In this document: piece by piece, positions 1-12,400 of the stretch
How the letters are laid out: the number at the start of each line of letters is the position of its first letter
Numbering within the stretch: position 1 is the first letter of the stretch
Origin: Agelaius tricolor
Taxonomy: Eukaryota; Chordata; Aves; Passeriformes; Icteridae
Length of the DNA stretch: 64,000 bases
Assembly (NCBI GenBank): GCA_023055355.1
Contig: JALJCS010000002.1
Coordinates: 84,593,001 to 84,657,000 of the forward strand
Reading direction: 5' to 3'
Notes under the pieces: model-generated
The model's database searches: none
What the model was told of the DNA's origin: nothing
The model's input: the letters and a program-made list of their open reading frames with translations, nothing else
Program-made: the position numbers and the translations under genes

Positions 1-3000
1 AAACTCTGGTTGTCTGGATGCCCAGCCATTGCCTGTTCACAAATCTTTCTCTGATAGCAGCATGTTTCTTTGAGTTAGCCCATAGGAGGGTATGACACCA
101 TTTGGGGTTCTCTGAAAAGCCCCTGAGCTGAATTGCCTGGCTAAAAATGAATTAGCTGGGGATCCCTCTGGAGGTAATTACCTTCCACTGCCTATTGAGA
201 CAACACCTGATAAGATTTACTGCCTCATTACACTGCTTTGCCTAATTCAGCTGCTCTGTTTTCCACATTAAACACTACTGGAAAACATCTATTTTGTGTC
301 ATTGGCAGGCTGAATCCAGGGGCTTCCAGGAGCAGTGTGGAGGGATGATAAAACACTGAACAACCACAAAACACACAATGCTGTCAAGGCCAAGCACCAC
401 AGCCACTGCTGGGCATCTGAGGATATTCATATAACAGATTTAACTATTCCCAGGAGGGATTATCCTGGAGGAGAAATGAACCCCCAAGCCATGCTTTCAT
501 GATCAACAAATATGAAGTTTCATTTTCATCTTGGGGATAAAAAAGTAATTTTTAGACAAAGGCAATAATTGAAAATCTTGGAAGCTTGAAACTGTATGTC
601 AAAAAAAGTTCAATGACAGTGGAAAGTATTTTGGTTTGATGTCATATTGCATTCACCAAAAATATTAGTTCAAATAATTAAAAGCCATATTGAACCATAA
701 ATATCATAATTTTGGGTTAAAAATATCACTAGATCTTTTAAAATTGAAACACCTGCCAAGGCAAATGTTCTTCTGGGAAGAACTTCAGTGTTGATGAGTA
801 TTAATTTATTTAGCTGTTTATTTATTCGAATTCTAAATATATACATCTTCTGTAAATGAATAATGACCTTCGCCAAAGAATTGTTAGATTCTTCAGACAC
901 AGGAACAAAGCACCTATGGAAGCGATCTGGGGAACATTTCAGAACAAAATCTGTTTTACTGCATTTGCAATATGTGCTTGGAGATATGTAATGTGCACAA
1001 ATAGCACAGACATTTATCTTCATAATGTGGTTGTACATATTGATCAATTGCATTTTAGTCAATGCTTTCAAAAGTGAAATATGGTGCATTTTGTAAAAGT
1101 CCCAGCAGTCAGTATTTCTATTTCTATCCAGTTTATGTTCACTTTATAAAGATTAATTAGTTTCCACTCAAGGATTAGGGGAAATAAGCTCGTTGGTTTA
1201 TAGGGGTATTCACACCACAGAGCAGCATCCCTGGTTAGGATCAGAAGCTCTGAGCAAACCACTGCCTTTAAAAAGGCCAATATGACAACTGATATTTTTG
1301 TAGTCAGAGGTGTTAAGTTTCATTCTGGCTCATAAGGCATTCAGAAAGGATACATATTTCTCTCCAGCTCTTCCTTGACTTCCACAGACATTTTGGGACT
1401 GCAAGGCAAGTGTGTAATGCTACAAATGTTCTATTGTTATTTCATGGCTAGAGCAGAGAAGTTTGGCATCTTAAGATGCATAACTGTATTGAGGCAGAGC
1501 TTCATTTGCATTTAAACTACTTTTTTAACATACTTTGGCTATTTATTGCAAATCTACAGTAGCTGAAATATCAGTGTTACTCTGTTTCCACTGAACTCCC
1601 TGCCAATCTCCTGCAGGCAGTGCTGGGAAGGTAGGTCAGAGAGTTTGGTTCTGAATGCCAGAGTTTTACATTTAATGCAGGAAATTGCTTCTGATCAGAT
1701 AGTTGACCAAAAAAAAACCAAACAAAAAACCAAAACAAAACCCCCCAAACAAACAAACAAACAAAAATATAAGCCAACAACTAAACTGTTCACATGGCCA
1801 GCTAAATGAATGGAATCCACTTGTAAGTGAAAAGTGCCCTGAGAGGTTAGCAAACAAAACTGGGGCTGTGTTTGGGCTCTGAAAATTAGGCATGCGGTAA
1901 ACTAGCACAGCTTAGTTTTTCCTTGTCTCAGAGACTGGCAAATCATAACTCACCTCCTCAGTTGTGCTGTGAAATTGAATTACTCAAGATAATTCTTTTA
2001 GTCCTAAGAAGCCCTAAGGTGTTGCTAATGATTATTCCCACCGTACTGCCAGTCACCATAAACCTCTTCTAGATCACAATCTTGGCAAGATCAAGACAAG
2101 ATTCAAGGTATTTCTGAATTTAGAACTTAGTCATTAGAGTAACTTATCATACATCCTTCATCAAATTAGTTAGATCCACATTGCAAGAGATATTTCACTA
2201 TGTTAGGATATAAATTACTCAAGTCAATATTGAAAATGGGATTGTGGAGTTACTCATCACAAGCCTGAATGAAGAGAAAAACCATCTAAATTCTGTATTT
2301 TACCAAGCAGGACAACTGCAATTTATCCACTGAGAGGGAAAAATAGAAAACAGAATTAATGCATCCAAAGTACTTTGAGAGTTTAAAGCAGGTATAAAAC
2401 ATATCATCTGTTAGAGTCACCACAGAGTAATACTTAAATAGAAAAAGTTTCTTTGGCTTTGGGCTACTAAAGGCAATGTCTGAGAGAGAATTCGGAGCAG
2501 AGAGACATACAGAGAAAAGAACAGGAATGTCTTTTCCTGTTGGTAAACTTATAAAGGATGCTTATTCTGCATCAATCAGGACAGTTTGGAGCAGCTGGGA
2601 ACTTTCATAATGGCCCTGGGTCCACACATTGTGGCTTTTGTCACCTTCAGATGCCACATTTGAATGGTGGCAATGAATCTGCAACGGCCTGAGGAGCCTC
2701 AACCTCAGCTGCAAAAGCACCAATAGTTAGACCAGGACAGACTAAGATGGCATTCCCAGTGGGGTCTCTGTGAAATCAGTTCTAATTCTCTTTGAAAACT
2801 TTTACAGGACATGGTCATTGCCCAGTCAATACCCAAGTAATCCTGCTTAATAAAGAAAATAATTTACTTTATTCCAAAATCAGAGCCAGTTTTTCATCTT
2901 CCTTGGCCTATGGAAATTCCATATGTACTACAAAACTTTTCCTGACTTCATGAAGGAGAAGATCATAGGGTATTGTGTTTGCTTAGGGCAATGTTAGATT

Positions 3001-6000
3001 GTTTAATGAAGTAAGAGAATATTTTGTGTGTTAGAGACTCTCTGATAGAGCTTGCACTGTGCATACCATAATTTAAAGTCTTCAAGGAAAGGGATGGCAA
3101 TCATCATTCCAGAAATGTGAAAGGAGACAAATCAATGGAAATTAGCAAACTAATAGTGTGCATAGGTGCCAGTAAATTGCTTGATTTCCTTGGCTTTTAA
3201 TGATATTATCTAATGAACAGCTTTTCTCTTTAATTGCCTACTAAACAACCAATTATTATGAAGCGATGTTTTTTTACTTTAACTGGTTATTTCAAATAAA
3301 ATGCTCCATTTCCTTGCTGTAAAAACACAGTGCTGCTTTGCACTGATGTCTGCAGTGTCATTGATGGGACCAGCTTTGGGCCATGGTGGCTCCCATTTAC
3401 CAGCCAGCCCATTGCTTGAATTGGTCTCTCAAGAATATGAACTCAACAGCAGCAGTGGTAAAACTTCAACACAATTTCAAGGAAAATGCTGCCCATTATT
3501 GCTCACAGCATCATTGCTGTCAGGTTTAACTCATTCATTTCACGTGTATAAATAATAATTTCTATCAGCCTCTTGCTGCCCTTTCAATCAGTTACACAAT
3601 GGGGTCACACAGACAAAGCTGCACTCTCTTACTTTCCAAACAGCAAAGGCACAGCAGAGAGGTCTTGTCCTGTACATGGGATGAATCTTGGCTGCACTGG
3701 TGCTGGGCAAGCCCACGAGCTCTGAGCACACTCAGATGTAAAGCTCTGCTTGTTCCCCATGCTATGCAGCACAGCTCCTCAGGGTCCTTGAAGATGTGCC
3801 AGCTGGGAGTGGCCCAGCACAGAGCATGGCAGGGCAGAGACTGGATCCTGCTGCACTCCTGCAAACACCCCCTGGCAGGGCAGGCACCAGTTCTTGGCTG
3901 GGCAGGGCTGGGGGAGCTGGGACCAGCCCCTCTGACTCTGCAGCAGCACAGTTCCTTCATCCCCTCCCAGCAATGGACACTCCCTGGGGCAAGTTCTGCT
4001 CTTTCTGGTGCTTTGCTCTGCAGCAGATTAAAAAAATAATCCCATTTGCAGTAAAACCTTTGGCCTTTTGAAGTGACTGCATACGCTCCATGACAGGCAG
4101 CGCTTGGTAGCTGAGTCTGTCACCACTCCTAAGGGGAGCTCTGGCCCCTTGAGAGCTAATCTGATGACCTGAGATCTGTAATTGCTGCTCCCTTAAGCTC
4201 CAGCAGATAACCCTGTGCATAAATTATCACAGCAATCCAGACAACAGAACAGTGCTGCTTGTTTATTTTTCCCTGCCCTCTAACAGCTCTCCTACTTCTC
4301 AGCATGATATTCAGAGGAGAAACAGCAAGGTCAGGGCAAGCTAGCAAAAAGTGGTTTTGTAGGGATTTTAGCAAAAAAGGTTCTCATTGCCAAGCTATAC
4401 AACAAAAAGAGAGTAGCAATTGTACATTGAAAGTGTTAAATATTACATCTGGTGTCTCACTGAGAGCGGTAAGGACTGCTGTGGCTCCCCTATTATTGTT
4501 TGAAAGAATGCAGTCCCCCACAAAAGGCCAGCAGGTTTATCTGGCTGATGGAGAATCCAGGCTGTCTCTCCTGTAAGGCAGAGACAGAATTGCTCCATTG
4601 CTGCACTGGGGTTTGTGCCACCATGGCAGCAGCTCCTAAGAGACTAAAAACTGTGATAGTAGGTCTGGCTGATCACTGCACAGATTTACTTTTCTTATCA
4701 GGAAAATCCCTTCTCAGCCACACCTAAAAGCACCAGATTGCTCTTTCCTCAGGCCCTCCTGATGCTCAGTTGCAGCCTCTGGGCAGCAAGGGCATTGGCA
4801 TTGTTTCCATCACACTCTCCTCTGCTCAGTTCAGTGAGTTCAAGGAGTCCAAGCTCACATCAATTCACAGCTCCAAAATACCTCCCATCAGGCACAGAGT
4901 GTCAGATGCTCTGAAGTTTCAGACTGCTGTAGATTATATTTGACTCAAGCTGCCACGGGCTGATAAGGACCTCAACAACGGAGTTAATGCAGAAAATTCA
5001 GTTCTGTTTTATGAGATTATTTCCAGAATAATTCTTCATTTCTGAGTGGCCAATAACACAAGAAGATTCCAGTGTTTAGAAGCTTGTTTAAGATGGGTTG
5101 CCAGTTCCAGAAGCATAAACCACCTGGATTAATTTCTAACCACTTTCATCCCAAGTGGAGGCAAGGGTGTGGAGGCAATTGATTGCTAAGTCACTAAATC
5201 AGGTTCAATTCATAAATAGTGGTGACAAGTCTTGCTAGCTACTTTGATGAAGATGAAAGGGAAAGTAGATTAAAAACTGGGGCTTTTTTCTCCTTTTTCC
5301 CCCCCTTAATTGTTTGTGTCTTGCATGGGAAACATGTATTTACCATATTTACAAAGATAGTTTGTTCCCTGTCCAAATCTTCATGTAGTAATCTCTCTCG
5401 TTAGCCTGGACACATTCAGTCTAATTCAATGCATGGAGCAAGCTCAGAAAATAGAATCAAAAATCATAAAAGGAATACAGACAGAATTTCCACATCAGGA
5501 TAGCACCTCTTGATCTGTCAGACAGTTTATGCAGCCAAGGCAAGTGTGAAGCAGGGTCTGTACTGACAAACCAGCTGGCCAGGACTCTCCTTGGAAAGCC
5601 ACCCTGAGTGACCACCTGGAGGGCAAAGCTGAGGGGTTTTGGACTCTTGAGTATGAGCAGCTATGAAATCACAAATGAAATACATGATCTAATTATAGAT
5701 GCAGGTACAGTCATGTTGGTCACCCATAAATCCCTTTGTAGTTCAATGTGGAGAACTATGTTAGGGGGCCTGTGTAGAAGTCACTGTTTCTCTTGGTTGA
5801 ATATAAGGGAAGCTAGCTCCCTGAGCCCATGTCAGGGAATTCTGGTGATTCAGGATCAGTCAGATCCTGCTCAACATATCTGCAGGCACTCCTCAACTCT
5901 ATTAGACACAAAATCTATAGTCTGTAACTTCCAATCTGATGCTGCAAGAAATATCTTCTTTCTCTGCTTTTGTTACAGCTCCTTCATTTGCTCTGTAGCT

Positions 6001-8350
6001 CCAGATACATGGCACCCCTGGCCTGGGCTATTTACACTTCCCTGTCTGAGTTAAAAGATACAGTCAGGATACTATTTCTTCCAACCAAGTCAGGGAAACT
6101 TTCTCTCATGTGAAGCAGTGTTTGACAAAGTGCACATTGAAATCATCAGCTCTATCCTCAATGTTTGGATTTACTGCAATTCCCAGCTGTGCTCAGCAGG
6201 ATTGCAATTCAGAAAACCAAAAGAGTAGGGCATAATTCTCTTCTTCCATCCCAGGCTGATAGCCCAGAATGCACCTTTACTCCATGAGACTATGTATTTA
6301 TACATTTTTTGAGTGGCTAGATATTTAATCTGCAAGAGAAATACATGTCAGAAAATGCAGGGGCTGCCATGAATTATGATGATGTTGTTATCACTGGAAT
6401 CACTTTGATAAGACAAAACAAGTGTGCTAGGTACCAGACAGATATGAAATGAAAAAATGAGTCTAAACCCCAAGACCTTGGAGAGACTGTTGTCATAGCC
6501 TGTAAACAATCATGCCCCAATAATTACCTTTCACTGCACAGTGCATCTGGGCCTGGGTAAACCAATAAGCAGAATTTTGCTCTCTGCCAAGTCCTGTCAA
6601 GTTGTGCTAATTAGGAAGTTGAAGTTCTGTTTCTGCTTCTTCCACTAAATTATTCAGTCACCTGTGAGTTACCAAGCCATGCTTCTCAGCCATGCTCATC
6701 CACTGTGTGTGAATACTCTGAGAGCTCACATTGAGTTCCTCCGGGCAGTTCTCAGCTCAGATAAAGCTGATTCTCTCCCAGCTGAAAGACATGTCAGAAA
6801 GGACACTGCTCAATGAGGATGCTGCCAAAATAACAAGTAGGGGATGAATTTCAACCTTTAACAGCAGGCAGGATGACTGACTTGGTGATTGAAGGTCTGC
6901 GGAGCAAGAGCAGGGAAAAGCAGATTCAGTTCAAGGAAGTGTTAGAGCAGCTTCCTCAGATATGTCAAAGAGCCCAAGTTTGGACAGGGAGGTTATATGT
7001 ATTTATGCACAGGAAAAGCTTTCTAGTTTTCAGAATAAGGGGCCTGGAAGCTTTAACAGAGACAGAAGACCTTGAGTGGTTGTTTAGGAACAAGATTCCT
7101 GGCATACTCTGCTCCCAGCACTTTGCCAAGATGAGCATCCAGCATTGTTTGGCCGTTCTGCTGCTCCTGTTCCTGGAAAAGCGTGAAATGGGAAAAAAAA
7201 TCTTTCAGGAAAGAAGGGTAATTAAATTTCCCTCAAATTCATATTAAAGAGACCTCAAATAGTGAATCACCACTCCTAGCAAGTAGCTCTCAAGTAAGAC
7301 AGTGTTTGGATGCTTTGGTTCAGTGACTCAGCAGCACCTTTGGTACATTGCTGGGCTGTTGCCACCAGCACAAGGGAGGGGTACAAAAGGCACAAGGGAT
7401 TTTGTGTGACAGAGGGTGCCCTTTTCCAAAAATGCCAGTCTGGATGGCACTGATGACTCCACACTATCTCCCTTAAGGAAAACATGTAAATACCACTCAT
7501 GTCACAATTATTACTAGGGTTTGAACTCCTGAAAATACTGCACATCAAAGCTTGTGCTTCTGTAGCAGCTATAAAATGTACAGAACAGTAACATACATTT
7601 TCCTTTGCTCCCTCCTGCCTGCGTGTACTTTGGCCCAGTTATTTCTCGATGTCAGACAGCAATTCATCAGCAGCAGGAAGTAGAAGAAAAAGGCACAAAG
7701 GAGAAGCATATGAGGTCAAACACTCCTGGGTGCCCAGGAAGACAGACCCAAAGCTTCCAGAGGTACCTATAGGACTTGGCATCATTATATCATACAGGCT
7801 TTACTGTGTGGGGCTCTGGACCTTTGCCATATGTAGCTCTGTGTGCCAGTGATAAATAAATAAATATGGTTTATTCTGCAATGTGAGCTGCACAGCTGCT
7901 GGAACAAACACAACACATGGCCCTGATTTTGTTTCCATGTTCTGCCTATAAACAGAGAAAATGGTCAGACACACTTGGCTTTTTATGAAAGCAGAAAGAA
8001 GCCAAAATGTGTTGGATATGAAGTTTCACAAGTTACTTGGCATCATTACCTTCCTGTGCAGCAGGAGGAGATGAGGAGAAGCATCCTGGATCTGCAGAGC
8101 AGGGGGATGACTCCAGCTGGGAAGGATCTCTAAGGTGTTCCTGCAGGGATGCTGCCCACACAGCACTCCCAGCCCAGGGGAGGGAAGGACAGGGGACAGC
8201 CAACAGGTGAAAGAGGCCTGTGTCCTCAAGAGCCAGCTCCACACTGAGCTGTGGAGCCTAGGATAAGCCATGCCTAGCTCTCCTCCTCTCCTGGCTCTGG
8301 GGTCCGTGGGACATCTCTTGAGGCTGCCACCAACGAGAAGACTCCTGTAA
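1..8350. other. Non-coding DNA, no gene recognised
   Basis: AT-rich sequence without recognisable exons or confident transposon ends. A GC-richer block at about 3600-4040 is open in several frames on both strands, which points to base composition rather than coding. The simple repeat at 1707-1766 is the only clear element. Confidence 0.6.
1707..1766. repeat. A/C low-complexity tract with (CAAA)n
   Basis: Sixty bases almost entirely A and C, ending in several CAAA/AAAC units. It is simple-sequence DNA, and the Phe/Trp-rich minus-strand open frames across it are artefacts. Confidence 0.9.
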
Positions 8351-9433
8351 GTTCATACCCACAGCCTGTGGGCAGTGACCAGGTCAGCTTTGGGTATCTC
8401 TGTGTTCTGTTCATACCCACAGCCTGTGGGCAGTGACCAGGTCAGGTTTGGGTATCTCTGTGTTCATTCCCACAGCCTGTAGGCAGTGATCAGGTCAGGT
8501 TTGAGTATCTCTGTGTTCATTCCCACAGCCTGTGGGCAGTGATCAGGTCAGCTTTGGGTATCTCTGTGTTCATTCCCACAGCCTGTAGGCAGTGATCAGG
8601 TCAGGTTTGGGTATCTCTGTGTTCATTCCCACAGCCTGTGGGCAGTGATCAGGTCAGGTTTGGGTATCTCTGTGTTCATACCCACAGCCTGTAGGCAGTG
8701 ACCAGGTCAGCTTTGGGTATCTCTGTGTTCATACCCACAGCCTGTAGGCAGTGACCAGGTCAGCTTTGGGTATCTCTGTGTTCATTCCCACAGCCTGTAG
8801 GCAGGGATCAGGTCAGGTTTGGGTATCTCTGTGTTCTGTTCATACCCACAGCCTGTAGGCAGGGATCAGGTCAGGTTTGGGTATCTCTGTGTTCATACCC
8901 ACAGCCTGTAGGCAGTGACCAGGTCAGCTTTGGGTATCTCTGTGTTCATTCCCACAGCCTGTAGGCAGTGACCAGGTCAGGTTTGGGTATCTCTGTGTTC
9001 ATACCCACAGCCTGTAGGCAGTGACCAGGTCAGCTTTGGGTATCTCTGTGTTCATTCCCACAGCCTGTAGGCAGTGATCAGGTCAGGTTTGGGTATCTCT
9101 GTGTTCATTCCCACAGCCTGTAGGCAGTGACCAGGTCAGGTTTGGGTATCTCTGTGTTCTGTTCATACCCACAGCCTGTAGGCAGGGATCAGGTCAGGTT
9201 TGGGTATCTCTGTGTTCATTCCCACAGCCTGTGGGCAGGGATCAGGTCAGGTTTGGGTATCTCTGTGTTCATTCCCACAGCCTGTAGGCAGTGATCAGGT
9301 CAGGTTTGGGTATCTCTGTGTTCTGTTCATACCCACAGCCTGTGGGCAGTGATCAGGTCAGGTTTGGGTATCTCTGTGTTCTGTTCATACCCACAGCCTG
9401 TAGGCAGTGATCAGGTCAGCTTTGGGTATCTCT
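8351..9433. repeat. Minisatellite, 53-bp unit, about 20 copies
   Basis: Units start at 8351, 8409, 8462, 8515, 8568, 8621, 8674, 8727, 8780, 8838, 8891, 8944, 8997, 9050, 9103, 9161, 9214, 9267, 9325 and 9383. Fifteen steps are 53 bp or the final partial unit; five units are 58 bp because of an extra CTGTT before the next TTCAT. Copies differ at a few recurring sites: ATACCC or ATTCCC, TGTGGG or TGTAGG, GTGACC, GTGATC or GGGATC, and CAGCTTT or CAGGTTT. The last copy decays into flank at TATCTCTTTTCC. The array shows no spacer-repeat structure and no long open frame, so it is a variable-number tandem repeat. Confidence 0.98.
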
Positions 9434-12400
9434 TTTCCAGCTGGGTCAGCCCACTGGACTCATGGCAGGACAGGGGATATTCCTGACCTCATGCTGTGCA
9501 ATGAGCCCCAGGAACTCCTGAAGTCCCCATGGAGGGAGGACAAAGCCTCAGCACTGCTGAAGAGACTGAAACCTGCTCATCACAAAGAGGTCATTCTGCT
9601 TTGCCTGAGCAAGCAGCACTGGACAAAGCTCTATTTTATCAAAATTCCTTCTGTGTGTGAAGTGTTCTAAGCAGTATCTTGAAAATGTTGCATTTCAGCA
9701 TCTCACCAACTCTTTAATTTTTATTTCTTTTTTTCCTCTTCAACCCTTTTTAAAAAATATCTTTGCACACTGAAGATTAATAAGCTGATTTGGGAACACT
9801 GGTGATGCAGGGCTATCTTGAGTCAGAGGAAAAACTCTTCTGCTTGTGGTTCATGCCACTCTCTCACTGAATTTTCCTGCCCTTTAAGAGAGGCATCAAA
9901 CAAATGAAAAGGTTTTTTTGTGAGTATAATAATATAATTTTGTGCAGTATAATAATAGGCCTGGCTGACTATTCAACTTAAGACAGAGCACTGATTTTGG
10001 CAGAAATAATCCTATTTACAATAACAAGGACATGTAATGTATATTTACCATTATTCATAGCCTCTACTGCTTTCACTCTGCTCACAACCCCTTCCACATC
10101 TGAAAAAAGCAACCCAAATTTATATTGATTCAGACTAACTCAATAAAATGTTAATTGCTATGAAGTGTAGTTCAAATGCAGCTTGTATGGCAGTCTTCAC
10201 AGGGCAGTTGCATGCCCTTGTTTAGTAAATCCCAGGAGCACAGAGCACTCCAAGTTGAGTTTTTTCCCATTGTAATTTCTGATGCATGGCAAATGAGCCT
10301 GGGAAATTCACCTTAATGACCTGGCCAATTTATAAACTCTTCCAGGACAGTTTTCATTAACTGGGTTTTTGCTCTTCTATTATGCCATTAGTTGGTTTTT
10401 CTAAGGAATGCCTTTTTTTTTAATACCAAAAATGTTCCAGTAAAAAATCCAGTCAGATTTATTTAGGAAATATGGATGCCTTCAATGCAGATTTTTATCT
10501 CTGTGTTAATCATTGCCTCCTCATTTCAATCAGCACAGAGGTATAGAGTCTTTCACGATGCTGGCCACCTCAACATAATGCAAATGCCTAAAATCAGCTG
10601 GATGAGCCCTTGAAGTTTTTGTTTCTCTCTAAAGCTTAGACAGTCTTCATCAAAGATGCGTGCAGCCAAATGGGAGTAATCACATTATCTTTGCTCATAT
10701 TCAGCAGCACATATCCATTTTAAACACATAGATATATGTATTTTAATTCTAGCTAATGAGATTAAATGTTTTTATACAAATATATATTTTAATAGCAATC
10801 AACAACAAAATTGAATTTCATTATTTTACCAGTATAATCAGATATAATGCAATGCATCTGAATCAACAGAAAATCTTTGCCTTACTGAGATGGTCATTAA
10901 TGGCTTTTCCTAGCCTCAAATATTTTACTCTTGAATGGGATTCCACAGCTATCTTTTTTAAGTATTCATCATTGATTCTTTGCCATCTAAGCCAGACTGA
11001 GGTAGGATAGGGGTTGCCATGGGCTGGATCAAACCAGCTCCTGTTGGCATCAGCAAGGAGGGAAAAGCTCCTGGTTCCACTTGCAGTGTGTGTTCTGATG
11101 CCCTGCACATCCAGAAACACAAGCAAATCCTCCAGCTTTCCAGTAACACATTGGAAAGTTCATTAATCTACCTGAGCTGAGTGGAAACCAACCTGACACT
11201 AAGCTCTGCTTTGCTGCACAATTAACTTATTACTGAAGTAGAAGTTTGTTCCTCTAACTCACCTGACATCCCCTGTTTGCAGAAATGGTTTTCTTACACA
11301 GTCACACACAAAAAAGCCATCTGTTCTCCTCTCTGTAGAACACAAATATACCTGGTAACTGCATTAGGCCAGGGGTCAGTTTACTCAGCAAAGCCTTAAC
11401 AAAATAAATGTAATTGGTATTTTTATGCTAATAGAGTGCAGTCCTAGATTAAAATGGGATGGGGATTAAAGTGTTGAGGTTATTTTAATATTTGCTCTTG
11501 CCCCTTTTTGCAGATTTTCTCATCTTTTTTCTTGGAGGCTTTTAATGTTGTCTGTTGCCACCACCACCCACCACTCATCAGTGGGGATTTAAACCTTCAG
11601 GCTTTGTCCTGGGGAAGAGGTCCAAAGCTCCAGTTACATCTGCTGCTGGGTGAGACTGACAGCCTCCATAAAGACATGGGAAAAAACACCCCTTTTTCCA
11701 TAGCATGTGCAATTCACTCATCTAATGCCATCCTAAAATGATACAGCCAGAGTTCCTGAAATTTCTCAGCAATTATTTGCTTATCAGCAGCTCAGCATTT
11801 TCCTCTGTTACTTATTCTACAAGCTTGTTTATAATCTCAATTATTCTGATCATGGATGTCAAGTTCTAGTCTGAGAGACCTACCTAAGCACCTTCTATGA
11901 GCTGGGGCACTCCCAAAGAAAGCACTCATTACACTTTGAAGAGAGTAGCCAGGGAATGCAGAGTCCATATGTTCCTATCTCTATCTCAAAGCTATACTGG
12001 GACCATGGAAAACTAGTTTAGAGGAGATGGCTAACTGTTATATAACTGGGGATGGATGGATTCACTCCCACCAGCTGAGCAACAGGGGCAGATATCATCC
12101 TGTAAGGATTTAAGGACAATTGAGCTTTCCTACAAACAGCATATGGACACCAAAGCTTTTTGGGTTTCATAACTAGGGTAGAGCTTAATATAGGGAGAGG
12201 AGCCTTGAGTGGAGGATCTGCCACCTGCTTTCTCCCAGCCTCTGATCCCACATTTTTGTGTTGTGAGCTCTCTATTGCATGGACCATCTCCTGCTACAGA
12301 CAGGTGCACTCTGTCTGCTTCAGGGAGATCCTCTTCCCAGAACAGACATGTACTCAAAGCAGTTCAGTGCTTCAAATTATTAATAATTGTGATGATAATG

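Noticed and set aside
3599..4039. 146-codon plus-strand frame with an overlapping minus-strand 122-codon frame
   Set aside because: It is open on both strands from base composition, with no conserved motif.
8351..9433. Regularly spaced repeats suggestive of a CRISPR array
   Set aside because: The whole 53-58-bp unit repeats; there are no unique spacers, and the context is vertebrate.
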